Source: Gelria sp. Kuro-4
GTDB taxonomy: Bacteria; Bacillota; DTU030; DUMP01
Assembly (NCBI RefSeq): GCF_019668485.1
Contig: NZ_AP024619.1
Location: 1,859,001-1,923,000 of the forward strand
DNA length: 64,000 bases
Direction: 5' to 3'
How positions within the stretch are numbered: the first letter of the stretch is position 1; every line of letters starts with the position of its first letter. A program made the translations under genes and the position numbers. Positions 52,457 through 61,489 of the stretch are shown piece by piece. The notes under the pieces were generated by a model. The model was not told where the DNA came from and ran no database searches. It was given only the letters and a program-made list of their open reading frames with translations.

Positions 52457-52861
52457 ATGCTCCCGGCCGTGCTTGCCGTCATTTCCCTTTTGCCAGGGTT
52501 TTTATTTTTGATTTCCTACATAACCAACAGCAACGCCTTTCCCCTACCCCTTTCGGAAGAAGAAGAAGAACGCTACATCCGGGCCATGGAACAGGGAGAC
52601 GAGCTGGCGCGTAACATCCTGGTCGAGCGCAACCTGCGGCTGGTGGCCCATATCGTCAAGAAGTTCGACAATACCGGCGAAGACGTGGATGATCTTATTT
52701 CCATCGGCACCATCGGCCTCATTAAAGCCATCAACACCTACGACCGGCGCCAGGGCACCCGCCTGGCCACCTACGCCGCCCGCTGCATAGAAAATGACAT
52801 TTTGAAGTCTAGACGTTGCGGCGGGAAATGGAAATTGTGGCACTACCTGGAATGCGGCTGA
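52457..52861 (+). pseudogene. sigK: 5' half of sigK (pro-sigma-K), interrupted by an inserted element
   Basis: SigK is the late mother-cell sigma factor. The frame encodes a hydrophobic pro-sequence ([31 protein letters not shown]) and then region 2 with [38 protein letters not shown] and [13 protein letters not shown]. Identity to known SigK stops at about residue 116 (base 52804). It is followed by 18 unrelated codons and a stop; regions 3 and 4 are missing. A convergent serine recombinase gene starts the foreign DNA. The gene is therefore best read as a split gene restored by excision, not as decay. GGAGGTG precedes the ATG by 8 bases. Confidence 0.93.
52793..52797 (+). other. Putative left attachment core (AATGA) inside sigK
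   Basis: AATGA lies in codons for Glu-Asn-Asp (GAA AAT GAC), directly before the point where sigK homology ends. As I recall, the same five bases are the crossover core of the B. subtilis skin element at the same position of sigK. The matching right site lies beyond the window. Confidence 0.6.
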
Positions 52862-54323
52862 CCACTGTTATGGTCATGTCTCTTCCCTTCCCGGTTATCA
52901 TGACTTGTTTCACCAGGCTGCGGACAATCGCCTGCTTCTGTCTAAAGTCCAGGTCGTCCAGGTGTCCGAGCACTTCCAAAGCCATAAGCATCAGGCTTTC
53001 GATGCTGGAAGGCGTTTTCTTCAATGCATTGTTGATCTCTTTTTTTCTCGCTTCGAGGTGTTGACGACGTTTCTTTAATTCGACGAGCGTCGCGGTTGTC
53101 TTCTCGTCGAGTTCGAAAAGCCCGGATGCAAGGGTCGTGAGAATGTTCTCCCGCCCCCTGTCCGTTTCAGCCAGCTGCTTTTCTATCCCTTCGAGCTGCC
53201 GTTCCAGGTCCGGCGTTTCCGGGGAGTTGGCGAGCGCTTCTTTCGCCAGGCGGTCAGGGTCGCGGAGCCAGGAGCAGACCTGCGCCCAGACGGCCTCCTC
53301 CAGGGGCCCAGCGCTGATTATTTTGGATGGCCGGCAGCCGAAGGACTTCGCTCCCTGCCAGTTTTTCCGGCAGGTGTAACACCGGGACGAAACGCCCCAA
53401 TTCTTGGCCCACACGCCGGTCATCGATGTGCCGCAGTCGGAGCAGGTGATTATGCCGGATAGAAGGTAAGAATGTTGACCGCGGTTGTTCCACAGGCGCC
53501 GTGCTTCCTTGAGCTTTTCGGCAGCCTTCGCGGCGGTTTGAGGCGTGATAATAGCCGGGACGGCAATCGGAATCCAGTCTTTCGGGTTGCGTTTCTTGCC
53601 TGTCCGCCAGTCGATTTTGCCGTACTGCCATATCCCGGAGTACGTGCTGCCTTTGAGGAGAATCTGCCTCACTACCTGCCGGTGCCACTTGCCTCTTCGC
53701 CGGCGTGTCGGGATTGCCTGCTCGTTGAGAAGCCGGGCGATCCCGTTGATTCCCCAGTCTTCTTCGACGAAAAGGCGGAAGATCTCTCTTACTACTTCGG
53801 CTTCGGCAGGCAAGACGGACACCTGCCCGGTTTCGGGATCATACTGGTAGCCGTAACAGTCGAAGGACACGGGGATACCGCCCTGCCGGGCCTTCTGGTT
53901 CTTGCCCCGGGTCATGCGTTCGCGGATCTTTTCTTTCTCAAACTCGGCAATCGCTCCCCGGACGCTGTAAAAGAGCCGCCCTTCGGGCGAGTCCTTCCAT
54001 TCGAAGTCGATAAACTCCAGCCTTACGCCATAGCGTTCAAACTCCTCGGTGAGAAGCAGCTGGTGCGCCAGCCGACGCGAAAGGCGGTCGGGGTCGCGCA
54101 CCACGATAAGGTCTACTGCGCCGGCCCGGACCGCCTCTCTCAGTTTTTCCAACGCCGGGCGCTCCAATATGCCGCCCGAAATCCCTTCGTCGGCGTAGAC
54201 CTCGATCTGGTCCGCGCCGAGTTCACGCGCTCTGGCCGAGCACGCCGCTTCCTGTTCAGCCAGGCTGTAACCGTGCCTGGCCTGCTCTTCGGTGCTTACC
54301 CGGGCATAGACTGCCGCGCGCAT
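52809..54323 (-). CDS. Large serine recombinase, SpoIVCA-like sigK-element excisionase
   Basis: A 504-residue serine recombinase. The resolvase domain (residues ~1-150) has [19 protein letters not shown] with catalytic Ser10, [37 protein letters not shown] and IREFEKEKI-type helix E. A recombinase domain (~165-270), a zinc ribbon ([10 protein letters not shown] ... [10 protein letters not shown] ... GC) and a coiled coil follow. B. subtilis SpoIVCA has 500 residues by memory. Its stop codon lies at 52811-52809, five bases past the last sigK codon, and it converges with sigK. It most likely excises the element in the mother cell to rebuild sigK. Confidence 0.92.
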   Translation of the reverse strand: MRAAVYARVSTEEQARHGYSLAEQEAACSARARELGADQIEVYADEGISGGILERPALEKLREAVRAGAVDLIVVRDPDRLSRRLAHQLLLTEEFERYGVRLEFIDFEWKDSPEGRLFYSVRGAIAEFEKEKIRERMTRGKNQKARQGGIPVSFDCYGYQYDPETGQVSVLPAEAEVVREIFRLFVEEDWGINGIARLLNEQAIPTRRRRGKWHRQVVRQILLKGSTYSGIWQYGKIDWRTGKKRNPKDWIPIAVPAIITPQTAAKAAEKLKEARRLWNNRGQHSYLLSGIITCSDCGTSMTGVWAKNWGVSSRCYTCRKNWQGAKSFGCRPSKIISAGPLEEAVWAQVCSWLRDPDRLAKEALANSPETPDLERQLEGIEKQLAETDRGRENILTTLASGLFELDEKTTATLVELKKRRQHLEARKKEINNALKKTPSSIESLMLMALEVLGHLDDLDFRQKQAIVRSLVKQVMITGKGRDMTITVVSRIPGSATISISRRNV

Positions 54324-54451
54324 TTAGCTCTTTTCAACACCTCCTTGGCCAGGATCTTGTATGCCATGTCAAGACCATCACCGTGGTCGTCGTACACTAC
54401 CTTGACCTGAAACTGGGGCTTTGGCGTGGCTTTCTTGGCCGTGGGTTGCAT
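54296..54451 (-). CDS. Small protein translationally coupled to the recombinase
   Basis: A protein of about 51 residues (PTAKKATPKPQFQVKVVYDDHGD, then a basic helix [19 protein letters not shown]). GGAGGAGGATAGT precedes the ATG at 54451, and the frame overlaps the recombinase start by 28 bases. It is too short for a domain call. It could regulate the recombinase or act as a directionality factor, which is only a guess from position. Confidence 0.6.
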   Translation of the reverse strand: MQPTAKKATPKPQFQVKVVYDDHGDGLDMAYKILAKEVLKRAKCARQSMPG

Positions 54452-54544
54452 ACTATCCTCCTCCTTCCTTGCTCTTCTAACTCTATGTGGCAGGTAATCG
54501 TAACCCGGCCTGGCCGAAAACGGGAATTGTTGACAGGCCGGCAA

Positions 54545-54605
54545 GAAAAAAGTGCCCTTCCCGTATTGGGAAGGGCTATGTGAAAGGCCGCCTGAACGGG
54601 CGGCC
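54545..54605 (-). terminator. Two tandem hairpins after the HEPN-nucleotidyltransferase pair
   Basis: On the minus strand GGCCGCCC-GTTCA-GGCGGCC followed by TTTC, and 10 bases later GCCCTTCCC-AATAC-GGGAAGGGC-ACTTTTTT. The second is a good intrinsic terminator. They separate the toxin-antitoxin pair from the recombinase unit. Confidence 0.85.
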
Positions 54606-54610
54606 CTACT

Positions 54611-55006
54611 CTACTCTCTTGATATAATTCCCTCTGCCCAGTTCACAGTTGCTTCCGCCGCCCCCACCGCTCGCTGCCAATCTTCTTCCGTGACCGTTTC
54701 CCAGGTTCCAGGATAACGAGTCGTGACCGCATATATCGTCAGTATTGCTGCTTCTTGCACTTGGGCGGGCAAGCTGTAGTGGCGTGCCAACTTCCGCAGC
54801 AATCGAGCTAGATCGTGCGATCTGGGAACCGGCCACCCCTGGAAAACAAAAAGGGCTTTTAATGCTTTTTCAGCAGCCTGCTGAGCATCGAAGCAAAGAT
54901 CTTCGTACAAAATCTCGGGGAACAACAAGCCAACTTTAGCTTTTGCAAGGCTGCTTTTCGCTTTCTTGAGCCACTTTTGGGCTTCGCTAAGACGGCCGTC
55001 GCTCAT
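54611..55006 (-). CDS. HEPN domain protein (HepT-like)
   Basis: A 131-residue all-helical HEPN protein. It has EAQKWLKKAKSSLAKAKVG, FDAQQAAEKALKALFVFQGWPVPRSHDLARLLRKLA with the RSHDL motif, and YAVTTRYPG. Its ATG overlaps the end of the nucleotidyltransferase gene by 20 bases. Such pairs form type VII toxin-antitoxin systems in which the HEPN RNase is AMPylated by the partner. Which subgroup this is cannot be decided by eye. It lies within the sigK element and may stabilise it. Confidence 0.87.
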   Translation of the reverse strand: MSDGRLSEAQKWLKKAKSSLAKAKVGLLFPEILYEDLCFDAQQAAEKALKALFVFQGWPVPRSHDLARLLRKLARHYSLPAQVQEAAILTIYAVTTRYPGTWETVTEEDWQRAVGAAEATVNWAEGIISRE

Positions 55007-55337
55007 AGACCGTCCGCCCCTTTAGGGCTTCCCTATAGATGTAAGCTTGGTTTTCCTGATGCCTAAAGGCCGTTTCGGGTGTTTCCACTATCACATCTAC
55101 ACTGGCGTCTGCGGGAAGGTCCAGCAAGTTGAGGTATATTTGTTGCGCCAAGTGGAGTCGGTTTGGGACACCGCTTTTCAAAACAAAGAAGTCGTAGTCG
55201 CTCTCCTCAGTTGGTGAACCGTGAGCGCGAGAGCCAAACAGGATCACTTTTTCGGGATCGGCTACCTTGACGATGCGTTCTACGATCATTTGAAGCACTT
55301 GATCTTGTTGGCGCCTGTTTGAGCTCTTGACGCCCAT
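54987..55337 (-). CDS. MNT-type nucleotidyltransferase (MntA-like)
   Basis: About 116 residues of the minimal nucleotidyltransferase family with the signature VILFGSRAHGSPTEESDYDFFVL (GS-x10-DxD type) and a third carboxylate in ASVDVIVETPETAF. It is the presumed antitoxin partner of the HEPN gene that overlaps its 3' end. ATG at 55337 with AAGGAG eight bases upstream is chosen over two earlier in-frame starts. Confidence 0.88.
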   Translation of the reverse strand: MGVKSSNRRQQDQVLQMIVERIVKVADPEKVILFGSRAHGSPTEESDYDFFVLKSGVPNRLHLAQQIYLNLLDLPADASVDVIVETPETAFRHQENQAYIYREALKGRTVYERRPS

Positions 55338-55402
55338 AAAATTCACTCCTTTCCAGTCCATTGTATCCCGCACCAGGAGAAGTTGCAAGATCCTGGCAAC
55401 AG

Positions 55403-55872
55403 CTATGACTTTACGAATTGTTGGTGGCTAGAGAATACTGTTTTCAGCCCTTTTCGACTCGCAATATAGTCGCACAGGTGCACGAATTCCGCCGGGCTCA
55501 TGCGGCTCCAGATCTGCGGCCTTGGGGTCTTCTTCCCCGGCGTCCAGATGCCCATGTGGCGAGCCGCATGATCCGGTCGTACATCCTTTGCCCGATGATC
55601 AGAGCAAACTCCCGGTAGTACCTGCGCGGCAGAAACGGGTGCTCGGACACCGTGCGGCCAGCATCCGGCCAGCCGCGCTTCAACGTGTCGTGGAGCAGCA
55701 ACGCGACCAGGATATCGTCCCTGTGCCTGGCCAGATGCGGATAGGCCGGCAGCAGCTCTACTGTGACTTTGACGGCCGCTGCAGTGTGTCGTGGGCGAAC
55801 GGACCGCATGCGCGGCACGATCCTGTTCCACAAGATTCAGGACCTGTCGCGGGCGGTGGGTCAATGACATAA
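55403..55872 (-). pseudogene. HD-domain phosphohydrolase, frameshifted
   Basis: The region encodes an HD-type protein only if frames are joined. One frame gives SLTHRPRQVLNLVEQDRAAHAV. Another gives HTAAAVKVTVELLPAYPHLARHRDDILVALLLHDTLKRGWPD (the HD pair is in LLLHDTLKRGW) through YDRIMRLA. The first frame resumes with HMGIWTPGKKTPRPQIWSRMSPAEFVHLCDYIASRKGL. The second break sits in GCCAC near 55563, where a single missing C would restore the frame. Either a decayed mobile-element gene or two sequencing errors; no function can be given beyond the HD fold. Confidence 0.6.
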
Positions 55873-55946
55873 TTACCATTATGCGCCGGGACTACGAAGC
55901 GATGGGAAACGCCCTGGACGAACGAAACTCCGAGCGAACTGGTGAA

Positions 55947-55977
55947 CTTAAAAAAACGCCGGCGCATAAGCCGGCGT
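55947..55977 (-). terminator. Intrinsic terminator without an assignable gene
   Basis: On the minus strand ACGCCGGC-TTATGC-GCCGGCGT is followed by TTTTTTAAG. It is a textbook terminator pointing toward the HD remnant, but no minus-strand gene ends just upstream of it. It is likely left from a lost gene. Confidence 0.7.
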
Positions 55978-56021
55978 CCGGGAAAGAAGGATCAAGATTC
56001 AAGTTTGAGTAACCACGAACT

Positions 56022-56460
56022 ATGCGTCAACCTCAAGAATCCCACTTCCGGCGCGCTACCCTCCTATACCGATTGACCTATATCGCACCCAATTTGCGCG
56101 TAACGGTAGCCGGGACTCCGGTCAGGATCATAGCGTACGTAGACGACATCAATAGCGTTGACGGGTTTGTCACTGTTGCTCCGGGCGACAATGAAACCCT
56201 GGTGTTAATAGGCATCAACGAGAACTATCCCATGGTTCGCAAGCGCTAGACGCTGGCGCACGAGGTCGCCTACGTGTTCTTGGGTCACCTCGGGTTTCAC
56301 CGCCGATCGCACTGGTTGTTGAACCGCAAGGCCGACAAGCTTGCCCGTGAAATCTTGATACCGCACGATGCAGCTGACCGACCGCGAGATACACAACAAG
56401 ATACGGCCTGCTGGCGGGTGTCCCAGAACGCCCTGGATTTGGCCTACGGCAGGGTGCCGG
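56022..56460 (+). pseudogene. ImmA/IrrE-type metallopeptidase, degraded
   Basis: The plus frame reads LRVTVAGTPVRIIAYVDD ... VLIGINENYPMVRKR, a stop (TAG at 56247), then TLAHEVAYVFLGHLG ... NRKADKLAREILIPHDA in the same frame. This is the ImmA/IrrE pattern (N-x-x-L/P-x-x-R-x-TLAHELGH). The HExxH is altered to HEVAY and the frame is broken by the stop, so the product is inactive. ImmA enzymes cleave ImmR-type repressors of mobile elements, which fits the location in an integrated element. Confidence 0.7.
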
Positions 56461-56607
56461 GAGGCAACAGGAAGTGCCCGCATTATCCAGATCCTGGAGT
56501 ATATGGCACCTGCAGAGCAGGTAGCACTTCCCTCACGCGGAGCCATAGCCTCCTACCTTAAACAACTTGGGGCCAACGCCGAAAAGCAGTTAGGGTTACC
56601 GGTTATA

Positions 56608-57501
56608 TTAGTAACACCCATCAGCTACTACATGGTCATATACTTTTCTACTGAGTTTTGCTATGAAGTCAAACCCGTCAAATGGGAAAGCGTATTCGCT
56701 TACAGGACCACTCGTATAGACTACCAGAATGTAATCACCCTTATCTGTAAACACAATACCAACATCGTTGGCAATTCCACCTATCGTTCCTGTTTTGTGA
56801 GCTACTCTAGTACCGTTAGGCAGATATCTGGGTATTCGCTCGTTAGTCTGACATCTTCTCATTATATCTATTATAGCATCACATCCAGCATCGTCGAGTA
56901 CCTTATGATTGTAAACCATATCCAATATTTTCAACATATCGGCAGGAGATGTAACATTGTTGTCTTCGAAGTCTATGAAACACTTAGCTGTATAGTCCAT
57001 CTCAAGTTTGCTTAGCTTTTCCTTCATGGTTTTTTCATCATCGGTAGGTTTAATACCTATTGCATCATACAAAAGCTCTTTACATGTCATTTTAACCTTT
57101 GTGTTTGTAAGTCCTAGTTCTTCCATAGTCTTATTCACATTATCCTTACCAACTACATTAACTATTATGTCAGTTGCGGTGTTGTCACTTACTATCATCA
57201 TTAACGTAGCATACTCTCTAAGTGATAGGGATAATCCTGGTTTCAACTCCTTAATTACGCCTGAACCGAATATTATATCCTCTTCTTTCATTACGTACTC
57301 GTCATTGGGATTTAGTTTTCCGTTTAGAACTTGATTGTAAAACTCTACAAGTACTGGCACCTTAAAGGTACTAGCCGCAATAAATCTCCTGTTGCCATTG
57401 TATAAATATTCTTCGCCTGTTTTCAAATTCTTAAATCCAATACCGATTTCTCCATTAAACTCTCTAATTGCTATTTCAAACAACGCATTTATCGCTTGCA
57501 T
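56608..57501 (-). CDS. Class A beta-lactamase-like serine hydrolase, cytoplasmic
   Basis: A 297-residue protein with the three active-site motifs at beta-lactamase spacing: AASTFKVPV (S44, K47), VSDNTATD (S105-D-N107) and HKTGTIGG (K236-T-G). A glutamate in MTCKELLYD (about 142) may stand for the class A general base, but about 30 extra residues follow it. No signal peptide is present, which argues against a periplasmic antibiotic-resistance enzyme. A peptidase, esterase or D-amino-acid amidase is as likely. AT-rich DNA and context (OPT transporter, D-aminoacylases) favour peptide scavenging. ATG at 57501 follows GGGAGGATG. Confidence 0.85.
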   Translation of the reverse strand: MQAINALFEIAIREFNGEIGIGFKNLKTGEEYLYNGNRRFIAASTFKVPVLVEFYNQVLNGKLNPNDEYVMKEEDIIFGSGVIKELKPGLSLSLREYATLMMIVSDNTATDIIVNVVGKDNVNKTMEELGLTNTKVKMTCKELLYDAIGIKPTDDEKTMKEKLSKLEMDYTAKCFIDFEDNNVTSPADMLKILDMVYNHKVLDDAGCDAIIDIMRRCQTNERIPRYLPNGTRVAHKTGTIGGIANDVGIVFTDKGDYILVVYTSGPVSEYAFPFDGFDFIAKLSRKVYDHVVADGCY

Positions 57502-57680
57502 TTTTAAACATCCTCCCAGTATCATATATTAGAATTTGTCACAGAAAACTTGGATTGGTCTCTGGACTCTAACTCTTAACGTCTCGTGTAGCTGAGAGAA
57601 CTGGTGACTGCTCAAAGAGAGTGAGACCATTTGTATACAGAAGGGCAAAATCTGTAATTAGGCAATACCTACCTACTGTT
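57502..57680. other. Short intergenic region without recognisable feature
   Basis: AT-rich spacer between the OPT transporter gene and the serine-hydrolase gene. I see no clear terminator, promoter or coding frame in it. Confidence 0.4.
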
Positions 57681-59354
57681 CTATGCCCCGATTGCTTTTA
57701 AGAATACTATAATACTTATTATAAAAGCAGCAAATCCTTCACCTACCATAAATCCTGAGGCAGTTGATATATGTCTTTCTTCTCCTTCTTTACCGTATTT
57801 CTTCTGTACGAATAATCTCCAGAGACCACCAAGCAATATAGCTATGCTGGTGCCTATTGGCAGAAACATTGCTATACCAGCGGTTAGTCCAGGTAGTCCA
57901 AAGAAGGTGGATACTGCACCAATTACTGCAGCAACTAACAAGGGAATTGCCTCTATGATACTTTTACCACCAGAAAGTGCTTCAGCCACACCTTTCCATG
58001 CAAAGGCCATGGGGAATGGTGCCTGTGGACTTCCCAGGCCGTGGGCGGTTATTATTATATACGATGCAAATACTCCAGCAAGCACACCGGGAAGTATACC
58101 AATAAACTCACCCACTATTTGCTTTCTCGGGCTTGCACCAACAAGATATCCAGTTTTTAAGTCCGTCATGATATCGGTCGCAAGTCCTGATGCAGTCATC
58201 ATAAACGCACCCACTAATAATATGTTTATAGGGTTTTTCAAGCCTAAAAATGCAATAATACCAAGAGTTGCCCATCCAATAAGTGTACCAGGGTTTAATC
58301 CTGTCTCACCCATGCATCTTGTGAGCACAAATATAGCCACGAATATGATTACAAAGGATATAATCATTATATATACTGGAATACGAAAGGCTGCAAAGTA
58401 ATACATACATGTTAGAAGTCCAATGATTGCTCCGCCCCAGACAACGGATGTAAGCGGAATATCATCCTGTTTTTTAACTTCTTCCATATTTACCAGTGTT
58501 CTAAAGGCATTTATTAAGGTTTTATATTTAAGTATCATAGGCATCAACGAACCACCAAATATAAGACCTACTGCTGGAGAAGTTACCCAATTCTTAAGCC
58601 CTGATGGGTCAACCTGTGGATTAGCAAAAGTACCCATCCTAAATCCTATCGGACCCATAACCCACCACATAACAGCGCCACCAATAAAGAACATAATAGC
58701 AGGTCTTACACCTATTATATATCCTATTGCTATCATCATAGGATATATAGCTATATTAAGCACAAATCCTTCAGGCAAATGCTTGGTAAGATCTACATAG
58801 AACGGGATAAAGTGGAGTTGATCTCTTAAAAGTACAACTGCAGTCGCAATAATACCGGTTAAGGCTAATAGCTTGGCTCTTTTCTTTGCCTCGTCACTGC
58901 TGGAATCACACACTTTGAGGGTTTCTGCACATGCTATGCCTCCTGGGAAGGGTAGTCCTTCTTCTACAATTAAAACTCTCCTGAACAGCACAACATAAAG
59001 TACTCCCATAAATGCACCTAAAGTGAGTACTATAACAGCCGTGTTGAAATTAAATGTCATGCCAAGCAGGATACCGGCTGCATACGCATTAAATATTCCT
59101 ACTGGTGCTGCACCACCAGCAGATGCAATGGTTTGTATCATATTAGCTTCTAAAATGGTAGGTTTATTCTTACTCAAAGAAAATATAGCATATGCCAGCA
59201 CAGCTGCAACAATGGACCCATTCCAATAAACGCCGGTTAATGCTCCACTGTAGATATTTAGAACCCCTAATACACCTGCTAAGATAATGCTACATATTAC
59301 ACTCCTTAATGTCATCTCCGGTGTTGCTTTCTTATCTTTTTGCTGCTCTTGCAT
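57681..59354 (-). CDS. OPT family oligopeptide transporter
   Basis: A 557-residue membrane protein with about 14 hydrophobic segments. The family marks are MTLRSVICSIILAGVLGVLNIYSGALTGVYW at the start, GLPFPGGIACAETLKVCDSSSDEAKKRAKLLALTGI, MGETGLNPGTLIGWATLG and TDIMTDLKTGYLVGASPRKQIVGEFIG in pattern. OPT transporters take up short peptides or metal chelates by proton symport. It is encoded with an N-acyl-D-amino-acid deacylase and a serine hydrolase in the same orientation and with the same AT-rich composition, so import and breakdown of modified or D-residue peptides is likely. The start is ATG 59354. Confidence 0.92.
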   Translation of the reverse strand: MQEQQKDKKATPEMTLRSVICSIILAGVLGVLNIYSGALTGVYWNGSIVAAVLAYAIFSLSKNKPTILEANMIQTIASAGGAAPVGIFNAYAAGILLGMTFNFNTAVIVLTLGAFMGVLYVVLFRRVLIVEEGLPFPGGIACAETLKVCDSSSDEAKKRAKLLALTGIIATAVVLLRDQLHFIPFYVDLTKHLPEGFVLNIAIYPMMIAIGYIIGVRPAIMFFIGGAVMWWVMGPIGFRMGTFANPQVDPSGLKNWVTSPAVGLIFGGSLMPMILKYKTLINAFRTLVNMEEVKKQDDIPLTSVVWGGAIIGLLTCMYYFAAFRIPVYIMIISFVIIFVAIFVLTRCMGETGLNPGTLIGWATLGIIAFLGLKNPINILLVGAFMMTASGLATDIMTDLKTGYLVGASPRKQIVGEFIGILPGVLAGVFASYIIITAHGLGSPQAPFPMAFAWKGVAEALSGGKSIIEAIPLLVAAVIGAVSTFFGLPGLTAGIAMFLPIGTSIAILLGGLWRLFVQKKYGKEGEERHISTASGFMVGEGFAAFIISIIVFLKAIGA

Positions 59355-59474
59355 GATGTTATCCCCCTATTTAAGTTTTAAGTTGCAAAAAACCAGTGCT
59401 CTTCCGAATGTGCTAAGAGCTTGTCTGAACCTAGCGTAAGGATTTGCTGAGTCGACGCTGAATTATTAAGTGAG

Positions 59475-59735
59475 ATGAAAACCATATCTAAATACCAACC
59501 TGGGCAGACGTTTTTTCCTACCCCCTTTCCTTAAGGAGCGGTTGCCGAAGGATCACCATCTTGTCTACTTCATCACCAATGTGGTAGACAATGTCGACAT
59601 CAGCAAAATTGAAAAATACTAGAAGAAGGAACTGACAGGTTACCCGCCTTTACCCAAGCATGACGCTGACGAAGGTCCTCATCTATGCTACTCAACTGGA
59701 GTACGTTCCTCATAGAAGCTCTCCATTGAAGATGC
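59475..59735 (+). pseudogene. N-terminal remnant of an IS1182-type DDE transposase
   Basis: The plus strand reads MKTISKYQPGQTF in one frame. It continues in the next as FLPPFLKERLPKDHHLVYFITNVVDNVDISKIEKY, a stop, then ELTGYPPL and YSTGVRSS, another stop. This is the typical start of IS1182/IS4-like transposases (KYQPNQ..LPPSL..LPEDHLVRFI..VVDNLDL). It has frameshifts and stops and no catalytic part, so it is dead. It lies between the first deacylase and the OPT gene. Confidence 0.7.
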
Positions 59736-59740
59736 CTTTG

Positions 59741-61489
59741 TTATTTCAAGCGCAACACTTTACCACAGAGTTCACCTGTATGGCTGCCCTCGTCTACCAC
59801 TACCACGCCGTTTACTATCACGTACTTTATTCCATCAGGATAGTTTCGTGGGTCTCTGTAGTCCTCATTTGTCGTTAAACCTTTCCTATCAAATATAACT
59901 ATGTCTGCATAAGCACCTTCCTGTAATACTCCCCTGTTCTTTAACCCGAGCCGCTGAGCAGGGAAGCTGGTTAGTCTCTTTATACTGTCCTCTATCCTGT
60001 CTTCCCCATAGTTAAGGATGTACCTCGGGAAGGCACAGTACGTATTGGGATGAGGAAGGAGTCTCGGTATCTCCGTGTTTATCCCCCATATTCCCTTGTC
60101 ATCAAATACAAAAGCATCTGTACATACCATGGATCTAGGGTGTTTCAATAATACCTTAACACTTTCATCGCTTATAAACTCACTTTTAGCCTTTACATAA
60201 GGATCTTCGATAAGCAAATCAAACAGTATATCCAGGGAGTCCTTTTCCTTAGCCCTTGCTATATCACCCAGCTTCTTACCTTCATAGTATTTTACACTGC
60301 ATTCTAGTATGGTTATGGCCATGTCCCACTCAGGATTTATCCTGGGATTTATGGAGTACCATTTACCGTCCACTATATACTCTTTAAGGTGTGCCCTAAA
60401 GTCTGCTGCCTTTAGATTCTTCACAAACTGCTCAACAGACCCCGCCTGTTTTAACCATGGGAAGAGGTAAGTTATAACATAGGGAACAGTACCTATTCCA
60501 CCTCCTGTGTTAGGTATAACATCAAAAGCTATGTCTACACCATTCTTTATTGCCTCGTCTATAAAAGATAGGGTGGCATAGGCCGATGCTCTGTCCAGTT
60601 CTGCAGGCGGATTAGGGTATATCTCATAGCCTGAAACAAGGTGAGATACCTGAACCTTTATGTCTGCTTTTTTACCAATCTCTATAGCCTCTTCTATACC
60701 CTTTATCTTCTTAGGTCTTTTGGGTGTGCCCTTCCTTACACCTGTTCTTCGCCAGTGGGTCGTATATATACCACCATATTCTTTGACAAGTTTACACAGT
60801 TCTATTATCTCGTTCGTATTGGCATATGCACCAGGTACATAGTCCAGTCCGGTGGATATGCCAAAGGCCCCGCTTTCCATTGCCTCTTTCACGTACTCTT
60901 TCATTTTGTCTATTTCTTCAGGTGTAGCTTCCCTACTGCTGTTCTTGCCCATTACCTGAGTCCTTATTTGACCATGCCCTACCAAAGGTACAAGGTTTAC
61001 AGAGCTACCCTTTGCCTCTACCCTGTCTAAAAACTCACCTAAGGTACTCCAGTCTACATCTACATTAAAGTTCTTCTTTACTGCTTTCCTCACTTTATCT
61101 ATAGGTTGAATAGGGTCCTCATAGAATATGTAAGGCTGTACCTCATCCCAGAAGTCAAACTCACAGAACTGCATAAGCCAATAATCCTTTATGGGAGCAG
61201 GGGATATGCCGCAGTTACCCCCTACTAACGTTGTTATACCCTGCCTGACAGCGCTTTCTGCTCTGGGGTATAGAAGAATTGTAACATCTCCATGAGAATG
61301 TATGTCAATAAACCCAGGGGATACTATCAACCCTGCAGCGTCAATTATCTTCTTGGCATCATAATCATCAAGGTTACCTATCTTTACTATTCTCTCATCC
61401 TTGATACCTATGTCTGCGTTGTACATGTCCCTGCCTGTACCGTCAACTAATTTACCCTTTTTAACAACAATATCTAGTTCCGCCGCCAC
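59741..61489 (-). CDS. N-acyl-D-amino-acid deacylase, amidohydrolase family (copy 1)
   Basis: A 582-residue enzyme of the D-aminoacylase family, which removes N-acyl groups from D-amino acids. The metal site residues are in SPGFIDIHSHGDV (HxH), LVGGNCGISPAP (bridging Cys region), TTHWRRTGV (His), KVQVSHLVSG (His) and MVCTDAFVFDD (Asp). The C-terminus YVIVNGVVVVDEG closes the small beta domain. GTG at 61489 follows AAGGGGAG. The AT-rich composition matches the OPT gene, and both are probably one transcription unit although an IS remnant lies between them. Only ~40% identical by eye to copy 2. Confidence 0.9.
   Translation of the reverse strand: MAAELDIVVKKGKLVDGTGRDMYNADIGIKDERIVKIGNLDDYDAKKIIDAAGLIVSPGFIDIHSHGDVTILLYPRAESAVRQGITTLVGGNCGISPAPIKDYWLMQFCEFDFWDEVQPYIFYEDPIQPIDKVRKAVKKNFNVDVDWSTLGEFLDRVEAKGSSVNLVPLVGHGQIRTQVMGKNSSREATPEEIDKMKEYVKEAMESGAFGISTGLDYVPGAYANTNEIIELCKLVKEYGGIYTTHWRRTGVRKGTPKRPKKIKGIEEAIEIGKKADIKVQVSHLVSGYEIYPNPPAELDRASAYATLSFIDEAIKNGVDIAFDVIPNTGGGIGTVPYVITYLFPWLKQAGSVEQFVKNLKAADFRAHLKEYIVDGKWYSINPRINPEWDMAITILECSVKYYEGKKLGDIARAKEKDSLDILFDLLIEDPYVKAKSEFISDESVKVLLKHPRSMVCTDAFVFDDKGIWGINTEIPRLLPHPNTYCAFPRYILNYGEDRIEDSIKRLTSFPAQRLGLKNRGVLQEGAYADIVIFDRKGLTTNEDYRDPRNYPDGIKYVIVNGVVVVDEGSHTGELCGKVLRLK

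Noticed and set aside
55791-56012. A 73-codon plus-strand frame
   Set aside because: It crosses the strong minus-strand terminator and the HD remnant; no ribosome binding site or motif.
56368-57015. A 215-codon plus-strand frame
   Set aside because: Most of it is antisense to the beta-lactamase-like gene, and the 5' part overlaps the ImmA remnant in another frame. No domain was recognised.
56608-57501. Antibiotic-resistance beta-lactamase
   Set aside because: Active-site motifs agree, but there is no signal peptide, there is an insertion after the presumed general base, and the neighbours are peptide-metabolism genes.
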